Assembly (NCBI GenBank): GCA_047495785.1
Contig: JBLDXI010000015.1
Location: 248,001-312,000, forward strand
Direction of reading: 5' to 3'
Length of the DNA stretch: 64,000 nucleotides
Source: Lepidodermella squamata
Lineage: Eukaryota > Gastrotricha
Shown: one piece after another, positions 20,750 to 33,048 of the stretch
Numbering within the stretch: the stretch's first letter is position 1
Layout: every line of letters begins with the position of its first letter
Notes under the pieces: generated by a model
Told to the model about the DNA's origin: nothing
Database searches by the model: none
What the model saw: only the letters and a program-made list of their open reading frames with translations
Made by a program: the position numbers and the translations under genes

Positions 20750-23700
20750 TGCTCAATATAATTCAAAAATCTTCTAAATAAAATTATTTTTCAATAATTA
20801 TCAGGAATAATTAGTCAATTAATTTTGAAAATTTGGGTCTCTTTCGAATTTGAGATAAAATTTAATAATCAATAGGTCGAAGAGTCAACCTTGACCTTCT
20901 GGATCGAATATCTTCAATATTATAGGTCATTTATACGGTGTCCAATTTCAAAATACGGGTTCGATTGAATTCAATAAAAATTTTAAATATTCGAATAGTC
21001 ACTCATGGAATTCAATAAGCAATAGGGTAAAGAGTAAACCTTTACCTTATGGCCGAAGTACCTAAAAAATATTGGTCAAAGATAAGAATACCCAAATTTC
21101 CCAAAATTCGAAAAATTATTAAATTATTAAAAATTAAAGAAATCGAATGTGATTGTGAAAATTCTTGAATACGGGCTAGGAATTCTTGATAGGATTGCCA
21201 GTGATTTCTTTCGCCAAAATATCGCTAAATCTCAGGTCGAAATTGACCAAGCTGTTGCTGAATTGATTGAATCGTCCTGTAATTGATTATAATTCCTCTT
21301 TTCAAACATTTCAATCCGAAAAAGGTCTCAAATTTTGGCAGTGTCGAAGATGGCGGGGAGACCGGGTTACCCTTAAGTTTTTTCCCGGCCCCTACAGAAA
21401 CTTGAGCGATGTAAGGGGGGCCCTTACCTATATCCCCTTTCAGTAAAATTCCCATCTTCTACACTGAATTTTGGAAATGTCAAAGATAATTATTTCGAAT
21501 ATTTCAAATTTTAGAGGAATAAAATCGCTGATCAAATAATGTTGCTGGTTGGCCCGAGACAAAAAGAGAGAAGCATTGAGGTTCGATGTCCCAAAAGACT
21601 TTAATTACTGGGAATCGATCACTTAATAAAGAAACTTATGACGCAGTTAGAGCTGCAACAAGTTGAGTAAAGGGAACAATATGAGAAGAATAATGACGTT
21701 ATTTGACCTCACGCTAGGGACATTTCCGGCAAACTCAATTCGAGTCAAATTTGACCTGATGAAAATAGTCGAAGTGAAATAATAATATAGTTGAGTAATG
21801 ATGGGTCAAATAACCACCTGCATTTAATACAATAAAAATCAAGCAATAAATCTGAAGAATTTCTGAAAAGAGAATCAATCAAATCGGAAAAATGAGATCG
21901 AAATTGTGATTGAAAGAAAATTGCAAGCGTTGTGTCTGGAAAGCATTTGAATTGGTTATTCTGGCGGGCCAATTTTTCTACTACAGGAGGATCTTAGGTA
22001 TGGCTAACGCCGGGTAAAATTTGGCGCTTATCGGGTTATTATTGCGAAATAAAAATTGCAAAGTTAAACTTTCCCTTCGATCACAACCCTTCGAGTGACC
22101 GATAAGATTGACGATGAGTAAATTATCAAATTTCACGCTCGTATTTGTTCGATTTTTCCTACACACCTTGCCCACACATCGCTCTCACTTAGGTTATGAA
22201 ATCAAGTGAAAAATAGCTAATTTTGGTCGCTACAAGTTTTAATCTCTCTAATTGACGAGATTCATAGAAGCCACCTAAAAAATTGATGATATTATCGTAA
22301 AAAATTGCCGAGCGACTGACAGTTTGAGCTATATAGATATGGTAATAATATAAAGTTGCCAGCAAAACGGATGAGATTTTTTTTTCGGTAGCAAAATTCG
22401 TGCATGCGGTTTTGAGGCTCGATGAGTGATTGAAACTTGCCGCATATTACGCACCTGCAGCCGGCGCAGTCGCGGCGGTGCGACACACATATTACGACTA
22501 CGACGGCGGGGGAAAAAATAACGATTTTCCTATAATGCAAGCGCGCTCATAGATAGATAGATAGAGATATGATGCGCGCATTATTATTATTATTGTTTTT
22601 TTCGCTCGCGTGGAGTCGAATTAATAATATCGCCGTATAATATTGGAAAACACGACCGCCGCGCGTTATATTCTGTATAGTAATAATAATAAAAAGTGCG
22701 CGCGTGATGATGAAAGATGCGCACGCTCGCTAAGATATATTATTATGTAAAAATATTTAATTTTTAAATAATAAATTCGAGAACGCGGCCGGCGCGCGGT
22801 TCGATCACGCGCGACCGGCATACACTTGCGTTTTATTCATCGGTCGGCAACAATCTTATTCGCATATTTTATTATCCGCAAATATTTGGCTTTTCGAAGA
22901 AATAAAGTCGAAGTCGCTGTATTATTTTTCAAATAATAGTAGTCTATATATTATGATGTGAAAACTCAGTGAACCGTGACGATTTTTCAGAAACTATTTT
23001 TCTTAACAAAATAATTGAGGAAAAATGGGGCAGGAAATGAAACTTTTATACGCGTCGAAAAATTTGTAAAGAAAATAAATTGAGATTATATTACGAAAAC
23101 CGGCTCGTTTAAAAAAAAATGTGAGCGAAAACGTTTTAGTAAAAGCTTGCGATGTCTGCGCAATATATATATATATATATATCGGCGGCTCGACGTATAA
23201 TAAAAGTAATAAAATCGATTATGTGTGATAAATAATTTATAGCGCGTAAAATAATTACTGGGTGATTAATTGCGGCGTGCGCGATCAGTGCAAACGGCGG
23301 CTTTTATAAAAAAATTATATTAGCAATTTATTTATTGATTTCAATTCGACGTTCAAAGTATGCCATCAGCTGCCTATAGCATTCAACTCAGATTGTCATC
23401 AATTGGGTCAGATTTGTGGGAGACGCGTTGTAGAGAATTCCAATATAGTTCTATGATACCTATCGGCTAACATAGTTCGACGCAAAATAACGAGGAATAT
23501 TGATGATAGTGAAAAATGAAGAGCAAAGAGATACCGTAGAGTAGGGTAATTTTGGACAATGCCGTTGCTTTTCGAGTACTAAAGTGTAATGATTCCCGAT
23601 TCTTTAGTAAATTACATAGATTTTACGAATTATATCGGGTTTGTCTTATGCGATTAATTTCGCTAAACCAGGCTCTGATTAGGATCCCAACACTTTTACA

Positions 23701-25074
23701 GCTTCGACTGATGACACTTCGAAACTTCGTGAAACTGATGGGTTAACATTTTTGTGAAGAAATCGACAAATTGGATTGGGGTTTAATACAATTTGTCCTC
23801 TGATATAACTGAGAGAGAAATGCTGTAGGGGAATTTCCATGCCGAATTTCGTACCTAAATGATCTTTTGTTTGCAACCATTGTGTTCCAAATTTGAGATG
23901 CACTGCTTGTAATATTTCTTGAAAGTAAAGTATTGCTTCAATCACCTTGGGCCTGACGCCACTCGAAAAGTTCTCTAAAAAATTACCTTACGGTAAATGG
24001 TAAATCCCACAACGAATTAAAAATCCAAATCATTCAAGTTTATTAATGAATCAAATTTAAGCACCATGCCAATGACGAGTGGTAGCGGATGCTATGTTGG
24101 ACATTTTTGAATATTTGAAAACGCGACCGAAGGGTGGGATAATCAAACTTCGCAAGCCACCGCCCGCTTCGGAACCGGAAATTTAAGCTTAGTAATTATT
24201 TTCATTTTTAATTTGATCGTGATGTAAAGTTATCAAGTTTGAGTTTCGATCTTCACTTTTGCAGAGCCAAATTTTACCGTATTAATTTGTTCATTTTTTT
24301 CAATATTTGATTAATTCGGAAAAGAAATAATCAGAAATTACGCGTAAATTGAGGAAAAATATTCTGCGTTATTTTTCGTATTTTTATTGAATGGTGAAGC
24401 ATAAGTTCCACCAAACCAGGTTTTGATGAGGGTCCAAACTGTTTTATTGCATTGAACACATTAACACGCCGAGAAACTAGGTTAAATTATTTGAAAAATC
24501 ATTTCAAATTGATTCATTTTCTTAACAAATCTCCAATGCTTTAAATTCGCGGATAAATTTACTGGGATGAAATGAACGAGCAAATGAACCAGGAAATTTT
24601 TCTGATTAGTTTAAACTTCCAAATATTAATCTTGTTTTTTCTCGAATCTTCTCTTAGATTCTTGATTTGGCAGATGCTCTTTATACTTGATCGGTTCTTC
24701 TGATTTCAAGACGCCATTTTTGTCAATGGCGACTGAAATAAAAACGCGAATCGATTTAATATGAATGGCGGTTATTGCGCAAGCAGCGAATCTGAAGCGC
24801 ACGCTCGGCGGGCAGATCGCGTGCGGGCTCAGCCGGAGGCGCCAATATCGCACACAGAAATCGCCGCACTCATTCATTACAACCATTTTTTTTCCTCATT
24901 CTCAGTTTCAATTTCAGCCAATTTATTTATTTCAATTTTCCACATTGATGCGTACTCGTTTAATTTAGCCAAATTAGCAGTGCGTGACCGATTTCTATTA
25001 AAATTCAATTTAATGATGACACCGCCTAATAATGAGGATGTTAATTGCGCCTTTCACTATGTGCCGCGGCTTCG
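20750..25074. other. Long intergenic region between divergent Ebony-like and SDR genes
   Basis: About 4.3 kb that should hold both promoters. I see no convincing gene. It includes a CG-word-rich but AT-rich block at about 22440-23330 (many GCGCGC and CGCGTG words), a GATA/ATAG microsatellite (about 22547-22570) and an (AT)n run (about 23162-23183). A 36-codon open stretch at 24076-24186 is too short to call. Confidence 0.4.
23162..23183 (+). repeat. (AT)n microsatellite
   Basis: An alternating AT tract of about 20 bp between CGCA and CGGCGG. Confidence 0.85.
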
Positions 25075-27583
25075 ATGATACTAGACATTTTCATATTCAG
25101 CTTCATCGTTCTACTTCCGTGTGCTTACGTTGTTTTGCTAGTTGACATTTGCGACATGGTTATGACCGGCCTCGTCAGCCGCCTCTTCAACACCGGCCTC
25201 GACATGGCCGCCTTCGTCGTCGGCAATTTGCTCTTCCTCGCCTCGCTCCCGCTCATGGTCGCCCGCCAGTGGATCAACTTCTGGCGCCGCGTTCTCTTCG
25301 GCTACCAGGACACTGTCAACCCTGTCAACAAGGTACCACTTCAATTTTCAAAATTTTCGAAATTGAATCACAATTTTTAGGAATTATTGCAATGAATAAA
25401 ATTGTAGTGAGAATTTTTGAAATTTCAATTTTGAGGTAATTAATAAATTCTATTTTTTAGAGATGACAACAATTTCATAATTTTTGAATTTTTTTAAACC
25501 TTGAAATGAATTCAAAAACTTGTTGGTCAAATTTTCAATGATTTAGCTTCACATTTTTTCAATTTTATTAGAGCTCATTTTTTTCATCGGCAAAATTATT
25601 AAAATTAATATTGGATTGTAATTTAGTTAAAACTCATTTTTTTAAATAAATCAAATTATCGAAAATTCGAAAAATCGGGATTTTTCGAATTTCTGGTTTT
25701 TTTCAAATTTTAATCTATCAATTTTTGCCCTTGCTAGGTCGTCCTTGTTACTGGCTGCGATTCTGGCATTGGTCGGCAAACCGCGATTCGCCTGTTGCAA
25801 CGCGGCTTCACCGTGGTCGCCGGCTGCCTGGACGCCAAGGCTGCTCAGGCCTCGCAGACGCTGTTCGCCGAGTTCAAGGGCTCGGCCAACCTTCACGTCG
25901 TCCAGCTGAACGTCACCAAGCAGCAGGAGGTCGACGCGGCGGCTCGCCACGTCATCGAATACTTGGACAACAACCCGCAGACCCGTAAGCGGCATCCTTC
26001 ATCATTTGAAAATCGAAAATTGAAAATTTTGAAATAATATTTTGAAAATTTCAAAAAGTACAAAATGAATTTCAAATTTCAACTAATTTAAAAATTGGAA
26101 TTTTTGAAAAAATTCATAATTTCATCACATTTTTTAATTTTGAAATTTCGAACAATTGTTGGAAAATCTGATTTGATTTTGAAATTGAAATTTTTCATTT
26201 TGTCTTCGATTTAGGTTTCTATGGCATTGTTAACAACGCGTCGATCCACGCGTTCGGCCCGTTCGAATTTCTGTCGACCGAAACGCTGCAGCAAATGCTT
26301 GACGTCAACGTTGTCGGTCCCGTTCGCGTCACGAAAGCCTTCCTGCCGCTCATCCGCCGCTCGGGCGCCCGTGCTGGTGGTCGTGTCGTCCACGTTGGAT
26401 GCGTCGGAGGCGCCGAAATTCCCATTCCTATGCTGTCGTTCAACGGCGCCACCAAGGCTGCTCACACCGCCATTGCCCAGGTAAATATTTAAAAAAAATT
26501 TGAAAATCGAAATCGAAATTTGAAATTTTTCAAATATTTTCAAATATTGAAAACCCAATTTTCCAGTTTTAAGAATTTGAAATGTTGATTTTCTAGGTCA
26601 TGGAATCCGAACTTGCGTCTCGCTTCAACATCGAATCGATCGTCGTGCACCCAGATGACACGTTCGCGACCGAGATGTGGAACCCCGACCGCCTGCTCGC
26701 GTCGTTCAACCGCGAGGTCGAGCGCGCGCGCCCCGACGTCATCGACGCGTACGGCGGCCAGGAGCGCGTCGAGCGCATGCGCCAACTCGTCGGCAAGGCC
26801 CTGCCCCGTCTCGCCCGCAACGACCCGAAACTCGTCGTCGACGCCATCATCGACGCCATCGCCTCACCTTCGCCCAACCAGGTATATACTAGGCAATAAT
26901 CACGTTTCCACAAAAATCGTCAACTTTTTTTATTTAGTCGAATTACGCATTCACTCAACAAATAAAATCTGAAGAAATCAATTTCAATTTATCAATTTTT
27001 TTTAAGTTAATGCCGGACATTTTCGAACTCTTTTAGATTTTCAATTTCAGTTGATCTCCTTTGATAAATTAAAATTTGGAAATTTATTTTTACAATTTGG
27101 AAATTTCAAATTTCAAATTCAAAATTTTAGAAAAATTTCAAATTTCAAAATTCATTACAAAAATTTCAAGATTCAAAATTCAAAATTTTAAAATTAAAAT
27201 TTTAAAATTTTGAACGATTTTCAAAATTTATATTTTTATTCATTTTCGAAATTCAAATTTAATTTTCAAAATTTATTGTTTTCAATTTCTTAGGGACATT
27301 AGTCTGGAATACATTTTCAACTTCAATTTTAATTTTAATATTCAAGGTCTACTACGTGACTGAGTGGAAGACGCGCCTGCTGAAAACTGTTCAAACGCTC
27401 TCGCCAACGTTATTCCGCCGCATTTTCGTCGAGCTGATGCCCGCTGTTATGCCGACTGCCTTTTTGCCCGACTCGACCGCCGTTGCGCTCATGGCCGGCC
27501 AGTGGAATGTCCCGCTCACTCAGATGCCGGGCATGGTTGCCAACGCGCCGAACATCCCGTCGATGGCCGGCCGTGCCAAGTGA
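25075..27583 (+). CDS. Membrane-anchored short-chain dehydrogenase/reductase homologue, probable pseudoenzyme
   Basis: Five exons: 25075-25332, 25738-25984, 26215-26480, 26597-26881 and 27347-27583. Phases close to 1,293 nt (430 residues). The first 86 residues carry two hydrophobic segments, so the protein is membrane-anchored, like retinol- and steroid-metabolising SDRs. The cofactor motif TGCDSGIG (residues 91-98) and VNNAS (about 174-178) are intact. The catalytic YxxxK is NGATK (Asn near 245, Lys near 249), and the usual Ser is absent (VGCVGGA). Classical SDR catalysis is therefore unlikely unless another residue substitutes. NAD(P) binding and a scaffolding or regulatory role remain possible. 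The start at 25075 gives the best anchor; the frame upstream lacks an ATG. AATAAA occurs near 27824. Introns are AT-rich and free of elements. Confidence 0.8.
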
Positions 27584-28402
27584 TTGATTGTAATCGATTA
27601 TCGATACACGCGGATCGATCGATTGAGATGCGAAATCGAACTTAATTTATGCCTAATTAATTTAATTGTAAGAGATGTCTCGATTTCATTGCTCACATTA
27701 TTATACAGGTGATATGATACAACAAGAGATCTGTGTCGTGTAAATCATTGATTGATTGATTTATCGATTGCCAAAAATCGATCATTTCAAGTGTGCATGC
27801 AGCTATTATTGAATATATTACGATAATAAATTAACTATGCAGACCCTAACTACAGATTATTCGATATTTTGAGGTAAAAATCGATTACCTCAATTTGCAA
27901 TAATGGTGGACCCAATCGCTCAGAAAACCATTAAGAAGGAATTTAATAGAATAGAAAAATACGATTTATTTCAATAAAATAATTAGGGAATAAATAAAAA
28001 AATTCTTAGCAGAAAAAGTTATTATACATTAAGTATTGTTTGACGGATCTAAGTCCAAAATAAGCGACCAAACAATGAGCTGATTTCATTACAGGCTGAC
28101 TGGTTGCTTTGACCCAAAAAATCGGTCTCAATTGGCTTATTTCTAGGAATATCGGTGACATGCCGATTCCTGCGGTAGTTTTTCGGTAGTTTATGCGGTA
28201 CTTTTTCGGTACTTTTTCGGTAGAAAAACTACCGCAAAGAAAAAATTTAAACTTGGATTTCTTCCAAGTTGCATAATTGAAAATCGAAAAAAACTACATT
28301 TACTGGCAACCTTAACATATTCCTACATCGCATGTGCACCGCAATGCAGCAGGTCGCAAATTGGCCAGGAATTATACGCATATCAGGTTTTGGCAATTTA
28401 AA
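27584..28402. other. 3' flank of the SDR gene and repeat border
   Basis: Includes the SDR 3' UTR (AATAAA near 27824). At 28165-28235 an array of CGGTAGTTTTT and CGGTACTTTTT words ends in a small hairpin (GGTAGAAAAACTACC). No gene seen. Confidence 0.45.
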
Positions 28403-28721
28403 ATTTTGGCACACTTTGCGCGCGTCTGCTGCTCGAACGGACCATCGCAGGCGGGTAATGATCATGTCGGCTGATAGCCCATTCGATTCTCTACAAGATA
28501 TAGCCGGCTCATTTCCCTGCAAGTCGCGGAACATGCAAAAATTTCGCCGCGAAATTCGCGAAAAATTTCAAATACGCGACATTTTGGCACACTTTGCGCG
28601 CGTCTGCTGCTCGAACGGATCATCACAGGCGGGTAATGATCATGTCGGCTGATAGCCCGTTCGAATCTCTACAAGATATAGCCGGCTCATTTCCCTGCAA
28701 GTCGCGGAACATGCAAAAATT
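28403..28721 (+). repeat. Tandem duplication, period ~178 bp
   Basis: ATTTTGGCACACTTTGCGCG through CATGCAAAAATTT occurs at 28403-28543 and again at 28581-28721 with only a few substitutions, separated by about 37 bp rich in CGCGAAATTCGCG. It has no coding content. Confidence 0.85.
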
Positions 28722-30678
28722 TAGCCTTTAATTCGCCACTCTGAGCGTATACTATAGGATAAATGAAGTGGTATTGTTGATAAAACAGCTATAAAACTAA
28801 TGCTTGGGTGTATTATTGCTTTATTCCGTTACGTATATTGCTAAAGGATGGCCTAAGCGCCATGCGACCTCATTCATAATTCTTTTACGCTTGTTAAATG
28901 ACTAATAATCGTCAAATACATGCGGAATGAATGAAAAATAGGCCATATAGCCCCTCATATATGAATTTTAAAATTGCGTTGATATTGAGCGTTTATCATA
29001 TTATTTTAGCGTAAACGCGATTAACATTCAAAAATATGTAATTCCTGGTGAAGATTTTGATATATTACAGTACTAGAAAAGACGGGCGCGCGTACCGCGC
29101 GCCTCGTAACATGTACGCTGCAATGCTTCCATGCCAAGGAACTTAATAATAAAGTGGATTCGAAAATAACTTGAAACGAATCACATTAAAGCCAATGGAT
29201 TGTTGGTACTTGTAAGACACCGTTCAGATGACGGTTCTTAACTTAGGAATGTCACTCACGTTACCCATTCTTCATTTCACATTACATTACCTCACTGAAT
29301 AGAATTTATGCTAAGATATCGAAGATTGAATCTCATCGTCTTTAAACAGTTATCTCTCACAGAACTAATGCAAAACTAATGATAAGCACTCAGTGTCTAT
29401 AGTCTATCAATTTGAATTGACATCTCCCTTCTCAGTGGACCTAAAATATTAAGATTTAAGATAAGTAAGAAATATTAAGTTAACATCCGACATCAGACAT
29501 GAAAATCTGTTGCTTGACCATAAGACCTGCATGAGTTGGAGCTAAAGGCTAAAGCTCAGCTGATCTATATGCTGAAAAGATGAGCCCGGCATGAATTTGA
29601 GCTATAGGGAGGTATCTTAATCACAATTTAGATCTCTTGCTATAGATGATTCTAACATCCTAAAGATTCATATGCATCTCAGTATAGTATCTTTCCGGGG
29701 AAGATTAAGTTAACATGAGTCGATCATATCATCTATAGATGGAAGTTAAGATTGAGTAGGATTGAGACTTACTACTCCAGTCTCCATCTCAATGAAAAGA
29801 AGATGTTAGGACTTGAGATCCTACTACTATTATGCATCTTGATGTTGATGTTACATACATCTAAGTTAAGTAAGTTAAGTTAACTCCATTCATAGATCCA
29901 TAGATCCTTACTCGACGTACTCTGAATGTGATCTGAGTGAGATCTAACTTGAGATCAAAGTATGTTACTTAGCAACCATAGATCCGTACTCAATGTTGAT
30001 GTTGCGGATTGACATAGATCTACATTGAGATTAAGATAAATAGATCTACTTATTCTTGAGAATGAGGTAAATTGAGGTTAAGTTCTAAGTTGATCTAACT
30101 TGAGATTAGACTTGTATGTTAGTTAGCATCTATATATGCAATGTTCTTATACTCAAGCATTAGCAGATCTCAGCGAAAGAAGTATCTAAAGCAAATGAAT
30201 GTCCTATTGATCGTGATTCACGAACATCTTTCAGTCAGACACCGAACATCAGTGAGCGCAGAAGTTGACCGCGCGCTGGTTAACTTGAAACTCGCGCGCC
30301 CCCGTAAAACCGCGTCAATTTGGTTTTCAACCTGAATTATTTAAAAATGTGATTGTTAGTAATTTTAAAGTAAAATAAAAATTATAGAATTATTTTTATT
30401 TAAAATTAACGCGTATTTAAAAAGTTTATCCGAGTTCTCTTACGTTCTTTATGTTGTTAATTTTTGCTTGGATTCTTGAAAACAAATTTTGCGGTAGTTC
30501 TGCGGTAGTTTTTCGGTAGTTTTTCGGTAGTACTACCGAAAAAGTACCGAAATATTCGTAATATGACCAACAGCAAAATAAATATGAATTTAATGAATTC
30601 GATGCACTCCGACAGGAGAAGTAGCTTGAAATCGATAATCGATAATCGCATAACCTGTACGACATGTAATGTAAATTG
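28722..30678. other. Gene-free repetitive stretch
   Basis: About 29300-30130 is unusual sequence dominated by short words such as GATCT, AAGTTAAG, GAGATTA and CTTGAGAT, unlike the AAATTT-type background. At 30490-30560 the CGGTAGTTTTT array seen at 28165-28235 recurs in the opposite arrangement. The frame at 30141-30335 shows no coding signs. Confidence 0.4.
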
Positions 30679-32988
30679 TTAAATGTTGCTCAAATTGTTG
30701 CTACGAGTTGCTTTTGGATCCACTTCATTGAGATTATTCCCATTTTCGCTCATCCTCTGCAGGAAGCTGCTCGAAGCCGAACCAGCAATCAGGAAAACCG
30801 ACAGCAGTATGTCATATTGAAAACTGGGCGCCATTAGATAGCCAATGGCCACCGAAGCGCCGTACAGAGTTGCCGTAACTCCCATCGAAACATACGCCGA
30901 TTTTATAGCCGGGTACATTTTCAAGTGCCGCATCATTGGTTGTAATTTCAAAACGAAAATCAAGCCGAGGAAAATCAAGCCGAAGTCGAAGCTGACAAGG
31001 AATCCTACCCAAGCCATTGCCCAGTTCGATTTGCAAATCTTCTCACGAGTTATCAAGTAAGAGTCTTCGATTTCGTTATACTGAGCAGCCGAATCTTCGG
31101 CTGAAATCGCTACAACAGGGTCTGATATCAGCCAGGCTAAGACTACGGCGACACTGATCGCTGTTGCGAGTAGTGTCAAAGCAGCTAAACGTTTCGCCCC
31201 AACTTCAACATCAATCAAATCGATTTGCTCGGACTTGACAGATACATCCGTGAAACAGGTCGTGCCGGCTGTTTTCGTGCGTTGTAGCCTCGACTTTGGC
31301 CTCTTGTCCCTATATTTGGGGTGCTGTGCGGCTATAACGTTATAGTAATTGATTACACTAATCACTAAGCCGCTCAAAAACGATGAAACACCTATAGCAA
31401 GTGCAACTGTAGCTGATTGACAAACAGCATTTGAACGCAGGTTGAACGGCTTAGCTATCAACAGTACAGACAGCGAAAACAGGAAATAGCTCGTCAAGGA
31501 GAGTAAGTTCTTCACCATGCGTTTCCGTATCGTTTTGTCGAAAACGTATTTCTTGGCAACGAATACAGCTTGATAAATGATCAGGCTTGTTGCAACAATG
31601 GCAAGGATCACGTAAACCGGCAATGGCACGCCTTCTTCTTGGATGACAATAGCAGGCGAGTCGTGAGGCAACGAAGTCATAGGTTGAACTGCTGTGAACG
31701 TAAAAATGTTAGTCGTCTTCAAATTCGTTGCATTCGGCATCAAATTTCCGACGTAGCGAACGGCGAGGCCTTTGCCCTGCTCCCACGTCATGACAACTTG
31801 AGGCTCGTAGTCCCATTCGAGGCGGTTCGAGTAGCGAAAGTTGGCGTATCTCAAGCTTTCGTATCTGATCGAGCTGACAGATTGATTGGCGATCTTCATA
31901 ACAAGCTGCGGTTGGTTTCGATAATCTTTGAGACTCATATTAAATGCAGAAAGCTTTTTCTCTGTTTCATTGAGCGCGACAACTGCAAGGAGAGCCGCGT
32001 CGTAGCAAGAACCTCGAAACAATTCGCCACTTCTCGACAGATTTTGGCCCCGTTCTGCTAGTACCTTCTCAAATGCTACCTGCGTGTTTCCTAATTCGTC
32101 GAATCTGGACGAAACAATAGGCGCAGCGTCGATCGAGCCGATAATCACGAGCGATTTCAATTGCTCGAGGTAATGATCCCTAGTGCAGCCGCGGGGAAAA
32201 ACTTGTGTAGGCGAGGGATCCAAAAATACGATCGCTTGGATGAAAAACATGAACCGACGCCCAGTTATCCCGTTTTTGTAGGCTTGGCATAGGAAACCTA
32301 TGGTTACTTCAGGAGACGACGCGATGTCAAGCGCGAAGATTCTAACGTCGCTTTTCAACATAAGTTGCAGAAGCTCGTCAGTAAGTTCGTGATACGCCTC
32401 GAAGTGCTGGACTTTGATTCCAGCTGTCGTTGCAACTTCATGAAAGAAGCTAGCTGTTTGAACTGAATGTGGATTGCCTATCTCTGCGATGATTGCCAGC
32501 TTGTTCCAAGGCGTGAATTGCCTGATAAAGTGAAGACGAGCGATCAGGCCGAGATCAGCCGGGCCTCGAACGCGGAACATGTTAGGGTAGAGATCGCGTC
32601 TGGCTATGAGACTTGGCGCAGTGCATGCCGCGGCGATCATCACCATGTTCATGTGATGGGCGATGGAGCCCCAAGCTCTACAGCCAGCAGCTGCGATTGT
32701 GCCAACAGTGATAGGGGCTATGTAGTTCTCGCTTGATAGCAAATTTTCATCGACGAATTTAACACCCTCCGCAGCGGCGTTAGCGCTGAACATCACCTCG
32801 TCCTTGATCACAAATTTGATGCGATAGCCAGGCAGTAAATTGCGTTCGTTGACGGTTTCTTCGACCTGGCCTATCGCAAAATTGCACCGCTCAATAAATG
32901 CAGGCAGTTGGGTAAGTATCAGCAAGTTGCTTGGTTGTTGAGCCATGGCAATGTGCACGAGAGAAATAATCAGTAAGATTTTGTTCAT
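30679..32988 (-). CDS. Intronless class C (GABA-B-like) G-protein-coupled receptor
   Basis: A single open frame of 769 residues. The ATG at 32986-32988 begins MNKILLIISLVHIAMA, a signal peptide; the frame upstream starts only at a TTG. Residues of about 20-440 form a periplasmic-binding-like ANF-receptor domain (ILTQLPAFIERCNFAIGQV, NERNLLPGYRI, TVGTIAAAGC). Seven hydrophobic segments follow, from VPLPVYVILAIVATSLIIYQ to YDILLSVFLIAGSASSS, then a short cytosolic tail. The layout and LLPGYR motif resemble metabotropic GABA-B receptors. Ligand is unknown and the family's third-loop residues are poorly conserved. Having no intron among multi-exon neighbours suggests an origin by retroposition. 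A TATAAAAG lies about 53 nt upstream of the ATG. Confidence 0.8.
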   Translation of the reverse strand: MNKILLIISLVHIAMAQQPSNLLILTQLPAFIERCNFAIGQVEETVNERNLLPGYRIKFVIKDEVMFSANAAAEGVKFVDENLLSSENYIAPITVGTIAAAGCRAWGSIAHHMNMVMIAAACTAPSLIARRDLYPNMFRVRGPADLGLIARLHFIRQFTPWNKLAIIAEIGNPHSVQTASFFHEVATTAGIKVQHFEAYHELTDELLQLMLKSDVRIFALDIASSPEVTIGFLCQAYKNGITGRRFMFFIQAIVFLDPSPTQVFPRGCTRDHYLEQLKSLVIIGSIDAAPIVSSRFDELGNTQVAFEKVLAERGQNLSRSGELFRGSCYDAALLAVVALNETEKKLSAFNMSLKDYRNQPQLVMKIANQSVSSIRYESLRYANFRYSNRLEWDYEPQVVMTWEQGKGLAVRYVGNLMPNATNLKTTNIFTFTAVQPMTSLPHDSPAIVIQEEGVPLPVYVILAIVATSLIIYQAVFVAKKYVFDKTIRKRMVKNLLSLTSYFLFSLSVLLIAKPFNLRSNAVCQSATVALAIGVSSFLSGLVISVINYYNVIAAQHPKYRDKRPKSRLQRTKTAGTTCFTDVSVKSEQIDLIDVEVGAKRLAALTLLATAISVAVVLAWLISDPVVAISAEDSAAQYNEIEDSYLITREKICKSNWAMAWVGFLVSFDFGLIFLGLIFVLKLQPMMRHLKMYPAIKSAYVSMGVTATLYGASVAIGYLMAPSFQYDILLSVFLIAGSASSSFLQRMSENGNNLNEVDPKATRSNNLSNI

Positions 32989-33040
32989 TCTTATTGCTTG
33001 TCTCAAAAGAGAGATTCAGAGCAGAATCTGTGTTTGTAAG

Positions 33041-33048
33041 CTTTTATA
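33041..33048 (-). promoter_or_regulatory. TATA box of the class C receptor gene
   Basis: TATAAAAG on the minus strand, preceded by a G-rich stretch. About 28-30 nt downstream gives a start site near 33015 and a 5' UTR of about 25 nt. A second TATAAAAG at 33132-33139 could be an alternative or a duplicate. Confidence 0.5.

Noticed and set aside
25149-26972. Several Arg/Ala-rich frames over the SDR exons on both strands
   Set aside because: Alternate readings of GC-rich coding exons; only one frame has SDR motifs and consistent splice phases.
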